58,149 bases of DNA from a virus: the IMG/VR virus record IMGVR_UViG_3300049597_000678, positions 1 through 58,149 of that record. One strand, given 5' to 3'. Made by a program: the position numbers and the translations under genes. This document shows positions 42,397 through 48,862 of this stretch, piece by piece. Below the pieces are notes generated by a model. The model saw only the letters and a list, made by a program, of their open reading frames with translations. It ran no database searches and was not told where the DNA came from. Within the stretch, counting starts at the first letter, position 1. Every line of letters begins with the position of its first letter.

Positions 42397-42774
42397 ATGA
42401 ATAGTAACGTTAAATCTGTCACGGTATATACCACGAGCGATGGTAAAAAGTGGAGAGATGAAAAGAGTGCAGTAGGTTGGGAGAGGCAAATATCTATTGA
42501 AGATAATTCTGATCTAGTAATGGAAGCCGTAGTGGAGGCAATTAAAGAATCAGCAAGTGACCAGCTGCCAGAGTCAACCTTACAGATCCTAGCTGAATTA
42601 ATCGACAAGGCCCCGGCAGATTATACCACTTCGCCTGGGGAAAAGATCGAGGATCTGATGCTGAACTATATCGACCAGATGTTGGAAATCCTGAATGCCA
42701 CTATTCCTAAATCAATCGAGGCAACCAAGGACCCGAGAGCAGACGGTGCAGTGAATGAAGCCAACGGCAAATAA
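42397..42774 (+). CDS. hypothetical protein, paralogue of next gene
   Basis: A 125 aa acidic protein. The N-terminal 35 residues (VYTTSDGKKWRDEKSAVGWERQI) match the next gene's product (YYVTTDGKSWDDSKKAGIWQDEI). The rest is helical and different. The shared T-x-DGK-x-W motif is a small beta hairpin and helix found at the N-terminus of many small phage proteins, with no known role. Confidence 0.65.
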   Translation: MNSNVKSVTVYTTSDGKKWRDEKSAVGWERQISIEDNSDLVMEAVVEAIKESASDQLPESTLQILAELIDKAPADYTTSPGEKIEDLMLNYIDQMLEILNATIPKSIEATKDPRADGAVNEANGK

Positions 42775-42791
42775 AAATAATTGATTATAAG

Positions 42792-43091
42792 ATGGAAATA
42801 GTAAAATCAACCTATTACGTAACAACAGATGGAAAATCATGGGACGACTCTAAAAAGGCAGGGATATGGCAGGACGAGATCGATCTTCAAGAGGCCTATT
42901 TAAAACAGGTCGAGCCTTGGAGAGCAGTAAGAAGATTCCTACCGGTATACGGAGAGGATCTTAAATTAAATGCAACCGAGTGGAAACAAAAGAGGGGCAA
43001 TATTCCTTTTAAAACTATATTTAAAGAAATATTTGTTAATAACTATTCTACTGCAAGGGATATCCTAATTGCATATTCAAAAGAGATCTAA
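42792..43091 (+). CDS. hypothetical protein, paralogue of preceding gene
   Basis: A 99 aa protein with the same DGKxW N-terminal module as the gene 18 bases upstream and a different basic helical C-terminus. It is followed by a terminator. Confidence 0.65.
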   Translation: MEIVKSTYYVTTDGKSWDDSKKAGIWQDEIDLQEAYLKQVEPWRAVRRFLPVYGEDLKLNATEWKQKRGNIPFKTIFKEIFVNNYSTARDILIAYSKEI

Positions 43092-43112
43092 CCTAAAAAT
43101 TAATCTGATACC

Positions 43113-43137
43113 AAAGGGACCCAAGTGGTCCCTTTTT
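43113..43137 (+). terminator. intrinsic terminator
   Basis: AAAGGGACC / GGTCCCTTT hairpin with a T tail for the rightward pair of genes. Confidence 0.85.
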
Positions 43138-43145
43138 AGGGTCCT

Positions 43146-43172
43146 AAAAAAAGGGATCCTACCGGACCCCTT
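43146..43172 (-). terminator. intrinsic terminator of the holin-like gene
   Basis: Read leftward, AAGGGGTCCGGTAGGATCCCTT followed by T7 forms a stem and T tail downstream of the 43193 stop. Confidence 0.7.
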
Positions 43173-43192
43173 CTACTTAATTAAGATAAAGA

Positions 43193-43363
43193 TTATTTCT
43201 TGGCAGCAATAGACCAGATAGCACCTACTAGGGTAATCACACCACCAGAGATCTCGGCCCATACACCCTCATCAATCAAGCCTTTGGTAATTAGGATACC
43301 TCCACCAAAAGTCAAGACGTGACGTAGAATACCCATCCATTGTTCTTTAGAAAGATTTAACAT
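43193..43363 (-). CDS. small holin-like membrane protein
   Basis: A 56 aa protein. QWMGILRHVLTFGGGILITKGL forms one membrane helix and ISGGVITLVGAIWSIAAKK a second, with a short turn between and a basic end. The QWxGIxRHxLTxxGG pattern and length resemble Pam3-gp28-type putative phage holins. It has its own late promoter and terminator, and it lies near a possible spanin (41859) and wall hydrolases. Confidence 0.7.
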   Translation of the reverse strand: MLNLSKEQWMGILRHVLTFGGGILITKGLIDEGVWAEISGGVITLVGAIWSIAAKK

Positions 43364-43370
43364 ATCAATT

Positions 43371-43390
43371 GGATTTTTTATTATTTATAC
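43371..43390 (-). promoter_or_regulatory. late promoter of the holin-like gene
   Basis: Minus-strand TATAAATAATAAAAAATCC, upstream of the 43363 start. Confidence 0.8.
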
Positions 43391-43449
43391 CCCCGGATTC
43401 TTCCTAGGTTTTGGCCCTGCCTGAAAAATTTTTGGGGTGCACTCCTGTA

Positions 43450-44043
43450 CTATCTGAAACGACCCCTATAGAGACGACTCTCGTTTGTTGGAGGTGTCTG
43501 CTGCTCTATCGGAGATTCAGTACCTGGTAATCCTCCTAGGATCTGGGTTCCTTCTAGATTAATTTTAACCGTGAGCTTGCCACCTTCTACGTTACCAACT
43601 AGCTGAAATACTATTTGCTTGGCGTATTGAGTTACAGCTTTTCCTGGACCAGTTATGACTCTAGGAATATTGACCATTAAATTGCTACTATTAAAAGTTA
43701 TAGTACTGCAGTTGAGAGCAGAATCCCATTTTAAATTTGCAGCATCAATATCAGTAGGGTTCTTGATTAATGACCAGTCTTTCACTGCAATTGTAGTTGC
43801 AGCCATGGATCCGCTAACCACCCGAAATCCTCCTGAAATTTTAAGCTGAAGAGTCTCAGCTTCGCCAAAACTAGTTGATTCAAGCCAGGCTGTCATTGAC
43901 TTGGAATCAGCTTGATTAGCTTTTACTAGATCCTGACCCTGCTTGTCCATAAGACTGATTTCAAGATCTTCGGGTTTTACATTAATCACAGACTCGGTCG
44001 CTTCATTTACGAACTGTCTGAAATTTTTAATAAATCTTGCCAT
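43450..44043 (-). CDS. late protein with VNE leader
   Basis: A 197 aa protein. MARFIKNFRQFVNEA is a compact leader, close in form to T4 MKTYQEFIAEA, with a cut after Glu14. The rest is beta-rich (an Ig- or jelly-roll-like impression), with a proline-rich tail ending in SRLYRGRFR. Family unknown; an internal or decorating virion protein is inferred. Confidence 0.65.
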   Translation of the reverse strand: MARFIKNFRQFVNEATESVINVKPEDLEISLMDKQGQDLVKANQADSKSMTAWLESTSFGEAETLQLKISGGFRVVSGSMAATTIAVKDWSLIKNPTDIDAANLKWDSALNCSTITFNSSNLMVNIPRVITGPGKAVTQYAKQIVFQLVGNVEGGKLTVKINLEGTQILGGLPGTESPIEQQTPPTNESRLYRGRFR

Positions 44044-44046
44044 ATC

Positions 44047-44069
44047 GCTTTTTTCTTTTATTTATCCCA
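44047..44069 (-). promoter_or_regulatory. late promoter
   Basis: Minus-strand GGGATAAATAAAAGAAAAAAG, upstream of the 44043 start. Confidence 0.65.
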
Positions 44070-44094
44070 TCCAGTGGTAAATTAAAAAGAAAAA

Positions 44095-44403
44095 ATGATT
44101 AAGTTACAAGATTTCCTAGGGGATCCGGAGCTGGAGAGGAAGTACGGTCCAGAACTAGTTAAGAGAATGCAGGATCCTGCCCAGGCAGAATGGTTAATCC
44201 GGGAATACTTAATGCAGGCAGGGGACTGGATCCAGATAGAAGAGAACCCAGTACCGCATGGGATCCAGATCTCCTATACAGTAACTGAACCTAGCGGTAA
44301 ATGGTACCGACTTCATTTCTTAAAGAGGAGTCAGGCAGGGGACCCTAGGCCGGAAGAACTGGAATGGTTAAAGAGGGAAAGAGGAAGAATAGGTATCCAG
44401 TGA
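44095..44403 (+). CDS. hypothetical protein
   Basis: A 102 aa charged protein, GC-richer than the late genes. MIKLQDFLGDPELE resembles the leader only weakly. No family is recognised. It is the last gene before the 1.1 kb gene-free region. Confidence 0.55.
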   Translation: MIKLQDFLGDPELERKYGPELVKRMQDPAQAEWLIREYLMQAGDWIQIEENPVPHGIQISYTVTEPSGKWYRLHFLKRSQAGDPRPEELEWLKRERGRIGIQ

Positions 44404-44416
44404 TAGCCCGGGAGTA

Positions 44417-44440
44417 GATCCGTACCCGGGAAAATTTTTT
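44417..44440. repeat. 24-bp direct repeat, copy 1
   Basis: GATCCGTACCCGGGAAAATT plus TTTT, identical to copy 2. CCCGGG also occurs just upstream (44408-44413), so a hairpin followed by a T run, a possible terminator for the 44095 gene, can form here. Confidence 0.9.
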
Positions 44441-44483
44441 TCTACCCGAGAAATCACTAGGGCCAGGATTGGGTCCAGGTAAG

Positions 44484-44507
44484 GATCCGTACCCGGGAAA
44501 ATTTTTT
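44484..44507. repeat. 24-bp direct repeat, copy 2
   Basis: Identical to 44417-44440, 67 bases downstream. Confidence 0.9.
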
Positions 44508-44658
44508 GGCCCGTGGGATTTTCATCAGTTTCCCCCGGGCCCTTTAGTTCACAAAAATCAACCTATCTGTCCTAATAGTCATCCTGGTACATATATAGTA
44601 TAGGCCCCGGAGGGCTGTCCTGGTAGGCCCCGGGGTGACTTTTTTCACCCCTAGGCCC

Positions 44659-44724
44659 GGTGGGGCTCCATACCGGCACATATAGGTAAAAATAGGTAAT
44701 AAATCTAGTAGGTGGAGCCCCACC
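44659..44724. repeat. 11-bp inverted repeat with AT-rich loop
   Basis: GGTGGGGCTCC (44659-44669) pairs with GGAGCCCCACC (44714-44724). The 44-base loop has direct ATAGGTAA repeats, like iterons or an unwinding element. Confidence 0.8.
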
Positions 44725-44930
44725 CGATACCGCTCCAGCACTTATGGTCGACTTCTCACTTCAGACAGTGAGGGCTCAATGGCTCCGATACTACTAGCAA
44801 ACAGTGGCTTTACTTCGCAAGGGAGCTTGAAGTCTTAAACCGCTCCTGGAACTTTAAGCCCAGTTTGCCACCTTTGCACGTGGTGGGAAATCTCGCTCCG
44901 CATAGGATTAAAGATTTCTAAATCTGTAAA

Positions 44931-45053
44931 CCTTAGCAAGAAGTGGAAGTTATGGCTCCGCCTGGAGTGTTGACCTGCATACGCTGATATTTAGGATTTC
45001 AATTGGATCCTCGTGGATCTTCTCGCTCCTGCTTTTGCATTCACTTGCTAAGA
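44931..45053. repeat. long-range stem enclosing GCTCC elements
   Basis: CTTAGCAAGAAGTG near 44931 can pair with CACTTGCTAAG near 45043. A smaller GATCC/GGATC hairpin and two GCTCC elements lie inside. Confidence 0.55.
44954..44976. repeat. 23-bp direct repeat, copy 1
   Basis: GCTCCGCCTGGAGTGTTGAC plus CTG; the same 23 bases occur at 45200-45222. Each copy contains GCTCCGCCTGGAG, itself a near palindrome. Confidence 0.85.
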
Positions 45054-45199
45054 CGGGTAGACGGGAAATCTCGCTCCCGGGACTTCAGTTACCGGTTATG
45101 CGGATAGCCGGAGCGGTTCTACTTGAAAGCTATGCAAAAGCAGGCGGCTCAGTGGGAAAACTATAGGTTCTCTATGGACTACTAGAGGACTACTTTTTT

Positions 45200-45222
45200 C
45201 GCTCCGCCTGGAGTGTTGACCT
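45200..45222. repeat. 23-bp direct repeat, copy 2
   Basis: The same sequence as 44954-44976. Confidence 0.85.
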
Positions 45223-45425
45223 GTACAACTGCTGCCTCTTCAAACTTTAATACTATTGCAGACTACTGTTCCCGCTCCCGTGGTCTTTTAGAACTTTAAG
45301 TCCCGGAGCGGATTTAGTAGAGGACTTAAGTAAAGTCATCGGTACTCTTGAGATTTACTGAGGATATAGAGTCCGGAGCGGGAAAGCCCTCTGGAATTCG
45401 GCTCTTAAATATATTCCATCTAATT

Positions 45426-45458
45426 AGTAAATCTAATCTTAATAATTATTATATTTAC
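45426..45458 (+). promoter_or_regulatory. early promoter (weak -33)
   Basis: TATATTTACTATATAAC with the AACTTAAAAC leader precedes the 45488 gene. The -33 TTTTCA is not clear. Confidence 0.55.
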
Positions 45459-45487
45459 TATATAACAATAACTTAAAACTTAAAGAG

Positions 45488-45628
45488 ATGAGAACGGTAT
45501 TAATTGGTATGGCAGGTATAATAATTACTACTTTTGGAATGTGTTCGCAAATACATGTAATAACAGTAATTGGTTTATTATATATTGGAGCCGCCACCTA
45601 CTGGATAGCTAAAAATACAATTAAATGA
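45488..45628 (+). CDS. 46-residue membrane peptide
   Basis: ATG at 45488 follows the early leader directly. Two short hydrophobic helices (about 5-17 and 23-40). It overlaps the next gene by four bases (ATGA at 45625), which supports translation of both. Confidence 0.6.
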   Translation: MRTVLIGMAGIIITTFGMCSQIHVITVIGLLYIGAATYWIAKNTIK

Positions 45629-45918
45629 AAAAGTCTAAATTATTAATTATTATTGCTGGATGGGAGGCCCTAGTTGGGGGCTTCCTAATTAATAAATCTT
45701 TTATCCTAGCTGGGATACTGGTTTTAGGTATTGCCCTTCAACGGGTCCTAAATGCTGTTGAGCCAGAATACAGTTGGGCAAGCGCAGCTAGCGGACTTGG
45801 GATCCGATTTGGAATACTGGTTTGGTTACCATGGAGCGGGTTGGAATCCTACCTTATGCTGCTTGTACTATTGGAGTCCGCCATTTGGATTCCTCCTCTT
45901 TGGAAACTATTAAAATAA
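45625..45918 (+). CDS. multi-helix membrane protein
   Basis: A 97 aa protein with three or four hydrophobic helices and several Trp. It is coupled to the preceding membrane peptide and forms the first early unit, with 45937. Early membrane proteins of phages often modify the envelope or block superinfection, but no family is recognised. Confidence 0.6.
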   Translation: MKKSKLLIIIAGWEALVGGFLINKSFILAGILVLGIALQRVLNAVEPEYSWASAASGLGIRFGILVWLPWSGLESYLMLLVLLESAIWIPPLWKLLK

Positions 45919-45936
45919 GAACCAGTATAAGAAGGT

Positions 45937-46152
45937 ATGGCACTAGATGATAACGCAAAACGAGAATTTATTGAAGGTATGGTGGAAGATTTTAAACTTC
46001 AATTGGAAGGTAATAAGATCGATCCTAAAGTATTAGCAGGTCAGGTCAAGTGGGCCTCCGGTCTCTGTAATCGCATTATAACATTGATTCAAAATGGAGA
46101 AGTTACCTTTAACCTTGACGGAACGGGCACACAAACCAAGAAGGTCAAATAA
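45937..46152 (+). CDS. small acidic helical protein
   Basis: A 71 aa cytoplasmic protein of unknown family, the last gene of the 45488-46152 unit, ended by a terminator. Confidence 0.6.
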   Translation: MALDDNAKREFIEGMVEDFKLQLEGNKIDPKVLAGQVKWASGLCNRIITLIQNGEVTFNLDGTGTQTKKVK

Positions 46153-46176
46153 GTTTCCCCCCAACTGTTTGACCGA

Positions 46177-46203
46177 AAAAAAGCCAGCGAAAGCTGGCTT
46201 TTC
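46177..46203. terminator. bidirectional terminator
   Basis: AAAAGCCAGC / GCTGGCTTTT hairpin between convergent genes. Confidence 0.85.
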
Positions 46204-46223
46204 TATTTTATAGATTTTAAGAT

Positions 46224-46685
46224 TTACATCCCCTTAGATCTCCCGCTCGGGTCGATAAATTTTCGGCCAATTCCAGTAAATCTATTATCTTTTTTAGCTT
46301 CAACTTCAAACGGTCTTGGCTCGTCAGACGTTACATATGTATCGTAGAACGATTCTACATCTTCACCTGTCTGATCATGATACCAATCTAACATACTCAT
46401 GATATCATTTGCTTGTCCTCTAAATGTAACCTCAGGATTACCTCCACCTGGACCATATGGAACAAGACCAATAATTTGCAAATCAAATTGTTCGCAAATT
46501 TCATGTAACATTTGTAGAAAATCATTAGCTGATTCAGAAGGATCATATCCCAAATCGATGCTAACTTGCTTTAATCCACCTCTGGATCTTTCCGCTCCGG
46601 CAGGATCTACCATTGAGCGCATATCCTCACCGCCTTCAAATTCTTCGCTTTCACGAATGAACGTAGAAAATTTCTTTACTCTCAT
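46224..46685 (-). CDS. late leader-bearing paralogue of an early protein
   Basis: A 153 aa protein from the ATG at 46685. An upstream in-frame reading would cross promoter sequence and is rejected. The leader MRVKKFSTFIRESEE is followed by an acidic linker and a domain (about 57-125) that matches the early product of 50141-50479: FLQMLHEICEQFDLQIIG with FFEFLQEVIEEFRVEIIG, and NPEVTFRG with WPEITFRG. The domain is small and alpha/beta, of unknown function. It has a late promoter although it lies within the early region. Confidence 0.75.
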   Translation of the reverse strand: MRVKKFSTFIRESEEFEGGEDMRSMVDPAGAERSRGGLKQVSIDLGYDPSESANDFLQMLHEICEQFDLQIIGLVPYGPGGGNPEVTFRGQANDIMSMLDWYHDQTGEDVESFYDTYVTSDEPRPFEVEAKKDNRFTGIGRKFIDPSGRSKGM

Positions 46686-46720
46686 TTCTTTTTTAATTTT
46701 TATTTTATTTATTTTTCCAT
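46686..46720 (-). promoter_or_regulatory. late promoter
   Basis: Minus-strand AAAAATAAATAAAATAAAAA, upstream of the 46685 start. Confidence 0.6.
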
Positions 46721-46838
46721 GTCCCAAATTTTGCTTATATTTATAGATTGCAGTGACCTGAAAAATGGACACCCAACTGGAATCTAAAATAACACTCATA
46801 ACCGCTCCGCTAAAATTCAGAAAAAAGTTTCCAAATAA

Positions 46839-46871
46839 TTTTTTAGATTCCCAAATTCTTCTTATATTTAC
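46839..46871 (+). promoter_or_regulatory. early promoter
   Basis: TTTTTTAG box, then TATATTTAC at 46863, then TATATAACTTAAAAACAAAA before the 46896 start. Confidence 0.7.
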
Positions 46872-46895
46872 TATATAACTTAAAAACAAAAAGAA

Positions 46896-47039
46896 ATGAA
46901 TTTTGGAGAAAAGATTTTTTTAGGGGTTTTACAAACAATTTCATGGTGTTTAGGAGCCACAGTAATGATTGCGTTAAGTTACGCATTTTATCAAATTGCA
47001 ACGGGTAATATACACGGAACGGCATCATTTGAATTTTAG
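46896..47039 (+). CDS. 47-residue single-helix membrane protein
   Basis: ATG follows the canonical early leader. One membrane helix (about 9-33) and a short polar end. Own promoter and terminator. Unknown function. Confidence 0.65.
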   Translation: MNFGEKIFLGVLQTISWCLGATVMIALSYAFYQIATGNIHGTASFEF

Positions 47040-47070
47040 GTTTTAGTTTATATTTTATTTAAAATTTAGA

Positions 47071-47099
47071 AAGGGGCTCAAAAGGCCCCTTATTTTTTT
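47071..47099 (+). terminator. intrinsic terminator
   Basis: AAGGGGC / GCCCCTT hairpin and T tail. Confidence 0.8.
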
Positions 47100-47147
47100 A
47101 ATCCTATTTTTAATAATAGTTTAGGATATCTAGTTAGGACTCCCACT

Positions 47148-47199
47148 CCCGGAGCGAGACTGTATCCAAAGGATTCACATAGTGAGAGGCCCGGCTCCG
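47148..47199. repeat. GGAGCG inverted element
   Basis: CCCGGAGCG and CGGCTCCG arms 35 bases apart, between a terminator and an early promoter. Confidence 0.65.
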
Positions 47200-47218
47200 A
47201 TAATTATTATTTACGAAA

Positions 47219-47251
47219 GGTACCCAATTGAAAAAAAAGTATTATATTTAT
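47219..47251 (+). promoter_or_regulatory. early promoter
   Basis: TATATTTATATAAGAATTTAAAAC, -7 at 47243; the -33 is a TTG-containing stretch and not TTTTCA. Confidence 0.65.
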
Positions 47252-47274
47252 ATAAGAATTTAAAACATATAAAG

Positions 47275-47463
47275 ATGAAGAAAAGAATTTTAGATGGATT
47301 AGATGCGGGATTATTTATCGGAATGATAGTGTTCGTATTTTCCGGTATCATAATGTATTTTGGTAATCCGATTGGAGATTACTTATTACCTAGAACCGCG
47401 ATTGTAGTTGTGTTGATAAGTATTATCCGGGAAGGGTTAACCCTAAAGTCCAGCCGAACTTAG
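47275..47463 (+). CDS. 62-residue two-helix membrane protein
   Basis: The ATG at 47275 fits the early leader; a longer in-frame reading would run through the promoter. Two helices (about 9-28 and 38-52) and a basic tail. No known family. Confidence 0.65.
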   Translation: MKKRILDGLDAGLFIGMIVFVFSGIIMYFGNPIGDYLLPRTAIVVVLISIIREGLTLKSSRT

Positions 47464-47489
47464 CGGAACTTAACAGATTTTAACAATCA

Positions 47490-47514
47490 GAGCCAGATCT
47501 TAGTCTGGCTTTTT
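47490..47514 (+). terminator. intrinsic terminator
   Basis: GCCAGA / TCTGGC hairpin with a T tail. Confidence 0.8.
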
Positions 47515-47541
47515 AGGTATATTAAAATAAATCAAAATAAA

Positions 47542-47724
47542 ATGAACATGAAAAAAGCGTATTTATTAATGGTTCTTTTAGCATTTGCTGGAATGACCTC
47601 ATGCGGAGAAGCAAAATCTGATTCTGACACAACTGGCGAAGCTACTATTGAAGCAACTGGGGAGTGTACCTCAGCTGCGGACTCTCTAGAAGTGGCTCCA
47701 ACTGAAGAAGCTACCGCAGAATAA
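47542..47724 (+). CDS. small lipoprotein
   Basis: A 60 aa product (or 58 from 47548). Signal with a lipobox ending MTSC, then an acidic Thr/Glu/Ala-rich tail (ATIEATGE). It is likely lipidated and placed on the outer membrane or periplasmic face. Small phage lipoproteins can exclude other phages; that is inference only. Confidence 0.75.
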   Translation: MNMKKAYLLMVLLAFAGMTSCGEAKSDSDTTGEATIEATGECTSAADSLEVAPTEEATAE

Positions 47725-47742
47725 GATTTTTCTGCCTCCCAA

Positions 47743-47770
47743 AAGGGCCCTCAATAGAGGGCTTTTTTTT
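47743..47770 (+). terminator. intrinsic terminator
   Basis: AAGGGCCCTC / GAGGGC stem with eight T. Confidence 0.85.
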
Positions 47771-47806
47771 GGTCTGGGCCCGGGGCGATGGAGGTCCGTA
47801 AGAAAC

Positions 47807-47829
47807 CGCTCCGTAGTAGGCCCGGAGCG
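47807..47829. repeat. GGAGCG hairpin
   Basis: Perfect CGCTCCG / CGGAGCG stem with a nine-base loop. Confidence 0.75.
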
Positions 47830-47907
47830 AGGCAAGCCTCTAGCAAGTGGTTCCAGGCCTTGCTATATTATTATCTAAAAGTTAGTATTATATCTAAAAA
47901 CAAACCT

Positions 47908-48144
47908 ATGAGCAAATTAACCCGCCCCTTGCTATTGGAATTATATACAGATTGGACTAAACGTTGGGGCTTGAGCCGCAATAGCGAAGAGATACGGTTC
48001 GGACAGTGGGTTTGGATCCATTGGAATACTCAGTTAAGGGAACTAAAGGAGCGGTTCAAAGATTCCTCAAGCTTGCTAGATGGATTTTATGCTGAATCCC
48101 CAAAGACCGCATATGACCAGATTTACCGATTATTGGAATACTGA
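47908..48144 (+). CDS. hypothetical early protein
   Basis: A 78 aa, Trp- and Arg-rich helical protein. ATG at 47908 follows a leader TATATCTAAAAACAAACC, a variant early promoter. GGAGCG occurs in the coding strand near 48047. Unknown family. Confidence 0.6.
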   Translation: MSKLTRPLLLELYTDWTKRWGLSRNSEEIRFGQWVWIHWNTQLRELKERFKDSSSLLDGFYAESPKTAYDQIYRLLEY

Positions 48145-48201
48145 GCGATGGGATCTTGATCTTCCGGCTCTTAAAGAATGTTGAAAAAAAGTGATAAAAA
48201 G

Positions 48202-48234
48202 TTTTTCGGATTCCAAAATTCTTATTATATTTAT
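48202..48234 (+). promoter_or_regulatory. early promoter
   Basis: TTTTTC box, TATATTTA at 48226, leader TATAAGAATTTAAAACA. Confidence 0.7.
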
Positions 48235-48256
48235 ATAAGAATTTAAAACAACAGAA

Positions 48257-48463
48257 ATGAAAAAGAAACTTGTAAATGGAATTGACCTTAAGACCTTAAT
48301 AAATCATCATAGACCGTTGCACGATATGCGAGATGATGTTTTATTACCAATGATGTGGACCTCAGTACGAATGATGGAGGACCCTACAGTTCCAACTGCA
48401 TTTAAACATCACGCCGTGGAAATGTATCAGGACGCGGAGCGAGAATTAGCGATACGTAACTAA
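48257..48463 (+). CDS. small His/Met-rich protein
   Basis: A 68 aa protein with several His (NHHRPLH, KHHAVEM), perhaps metal binding. First of three packed genes. Unknown family. Confidence 0.6.
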   Translation: MKKKLVNGIDLKTLINHHRPLHDMRDDVLLPMMWTSVRMMEDPTVPTAFKHHAVEMYQDAERELAIRN

Positions 48464-48475
48464 ATAAATTTAAAT

Positions 48476-48676
48476 ATGAATAATAATGAATTAATTCCTG
48501 ATGAAGGAAGAGTTTGGAAAACCACTAGTGTAGCTATACAGAGCCGATGGTGGACCAAGGAATCAAGCGCATGGGATCGTGGAGGTAGCTTTAATATGGC
48601 ATTATATCTCAGATTCTGTGAAGCACAAATGAGTAAGGACCATGAAGAGCAAGTTGAGAAAACAAATCGAAAGTGA
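48476..48676 (+). CDS. small hypothetical protein
   Basis: A 66 aa Trp-rich protein, 12 bases after the preceding gene. Unknown family. Confidence 0.6.
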   Translation: MNNNELIPDEGRVWKTTSVAIQSRWWTKESSAWDRGGSFNMALYLRFCEAQMSKDHEEQVEKTNRK

Positions 48677-48677
48677 C

Positions 48678-48809
48678 ATGAGGGAAGACCGTAAAGCGGC
48701 TGGCTATTTTGACGGCCGCTTTCGGACCCAAGTGCAACCTAATAAGCGCAAAAAGGAGGAACTGAAGCGGACTCGCGGAGCGAAAAAAGACTGGGAAAAC
48801 GAAACTTAG
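48678..48809 (+). CDS. 43-residue basic protein
   Basis: Starts one base after the preceding stop. Highly basic (KRKKEELKRTRGAKK), likely to bind nucleic acid. A GC hairpin (AAAGCGGC / GCCGCTTT) lies in its 5' half and may attenuate the operon. Confidence 0.5.
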   Translation: MREDRKAAGYFDGRFRTQVQPNKRKKEELKRTRGAKKDWENET

Positions 48810-48832
48810 GGCAGGTCTTGAAGTATATTAGA

Positions 48833-48852
48833 AATAAATAATAAAGAAAAAA
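48833..48852 (+). promoter_or_regulatory. late-type promoter inside early region
   Basis: GAAATAAATAATAAAGAAAA, upstream of the 48863 start. Confidence 0.6.
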
Positions 48853-48862
48853 CACTACTAAA

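Larger units (their letters stand above)
44404..45487. other. 1.1 kb gene-free, repeat-rich GC-rich region
   Basis: No credible gene is seen. The stretch holds a 24-bp direct repeat, an 11-bp stem around AT-rich AATAGGTAA repeats, a 23-bp direct repeat, the separated pair CTGCTTTTGCAT/ATGCAAAAGCAG, and about a dozen GCTCC or GGAGC elements in both directions, several lying in hairpin loops. It could be a replication origin, a large structured RNA or a regulatory hub, and it marks the border between late and early gene regions. Confidence 0.6.

Noticed and set aside
44544-44741. 65-codon minus-strand frame in the gene-free region
   Set aside because: It crosses the GGTGGGGCTCC inverted repeat, has no early or late promoter or leader, and its composition follows the GC repeats.
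44750-45400. tRNA genes in the hairpin-rich region
   Set aside because: No segment shows an acceptor stem with a T-loop GGTTCGA-type box and CCA end together with a D-arm.
46686-46889. N-terminal extension of the 46224 gene
   Set aside because: It would translate the late promoter and the upstream divergent early promoter; the leader motif begins at the ATG at 46685.
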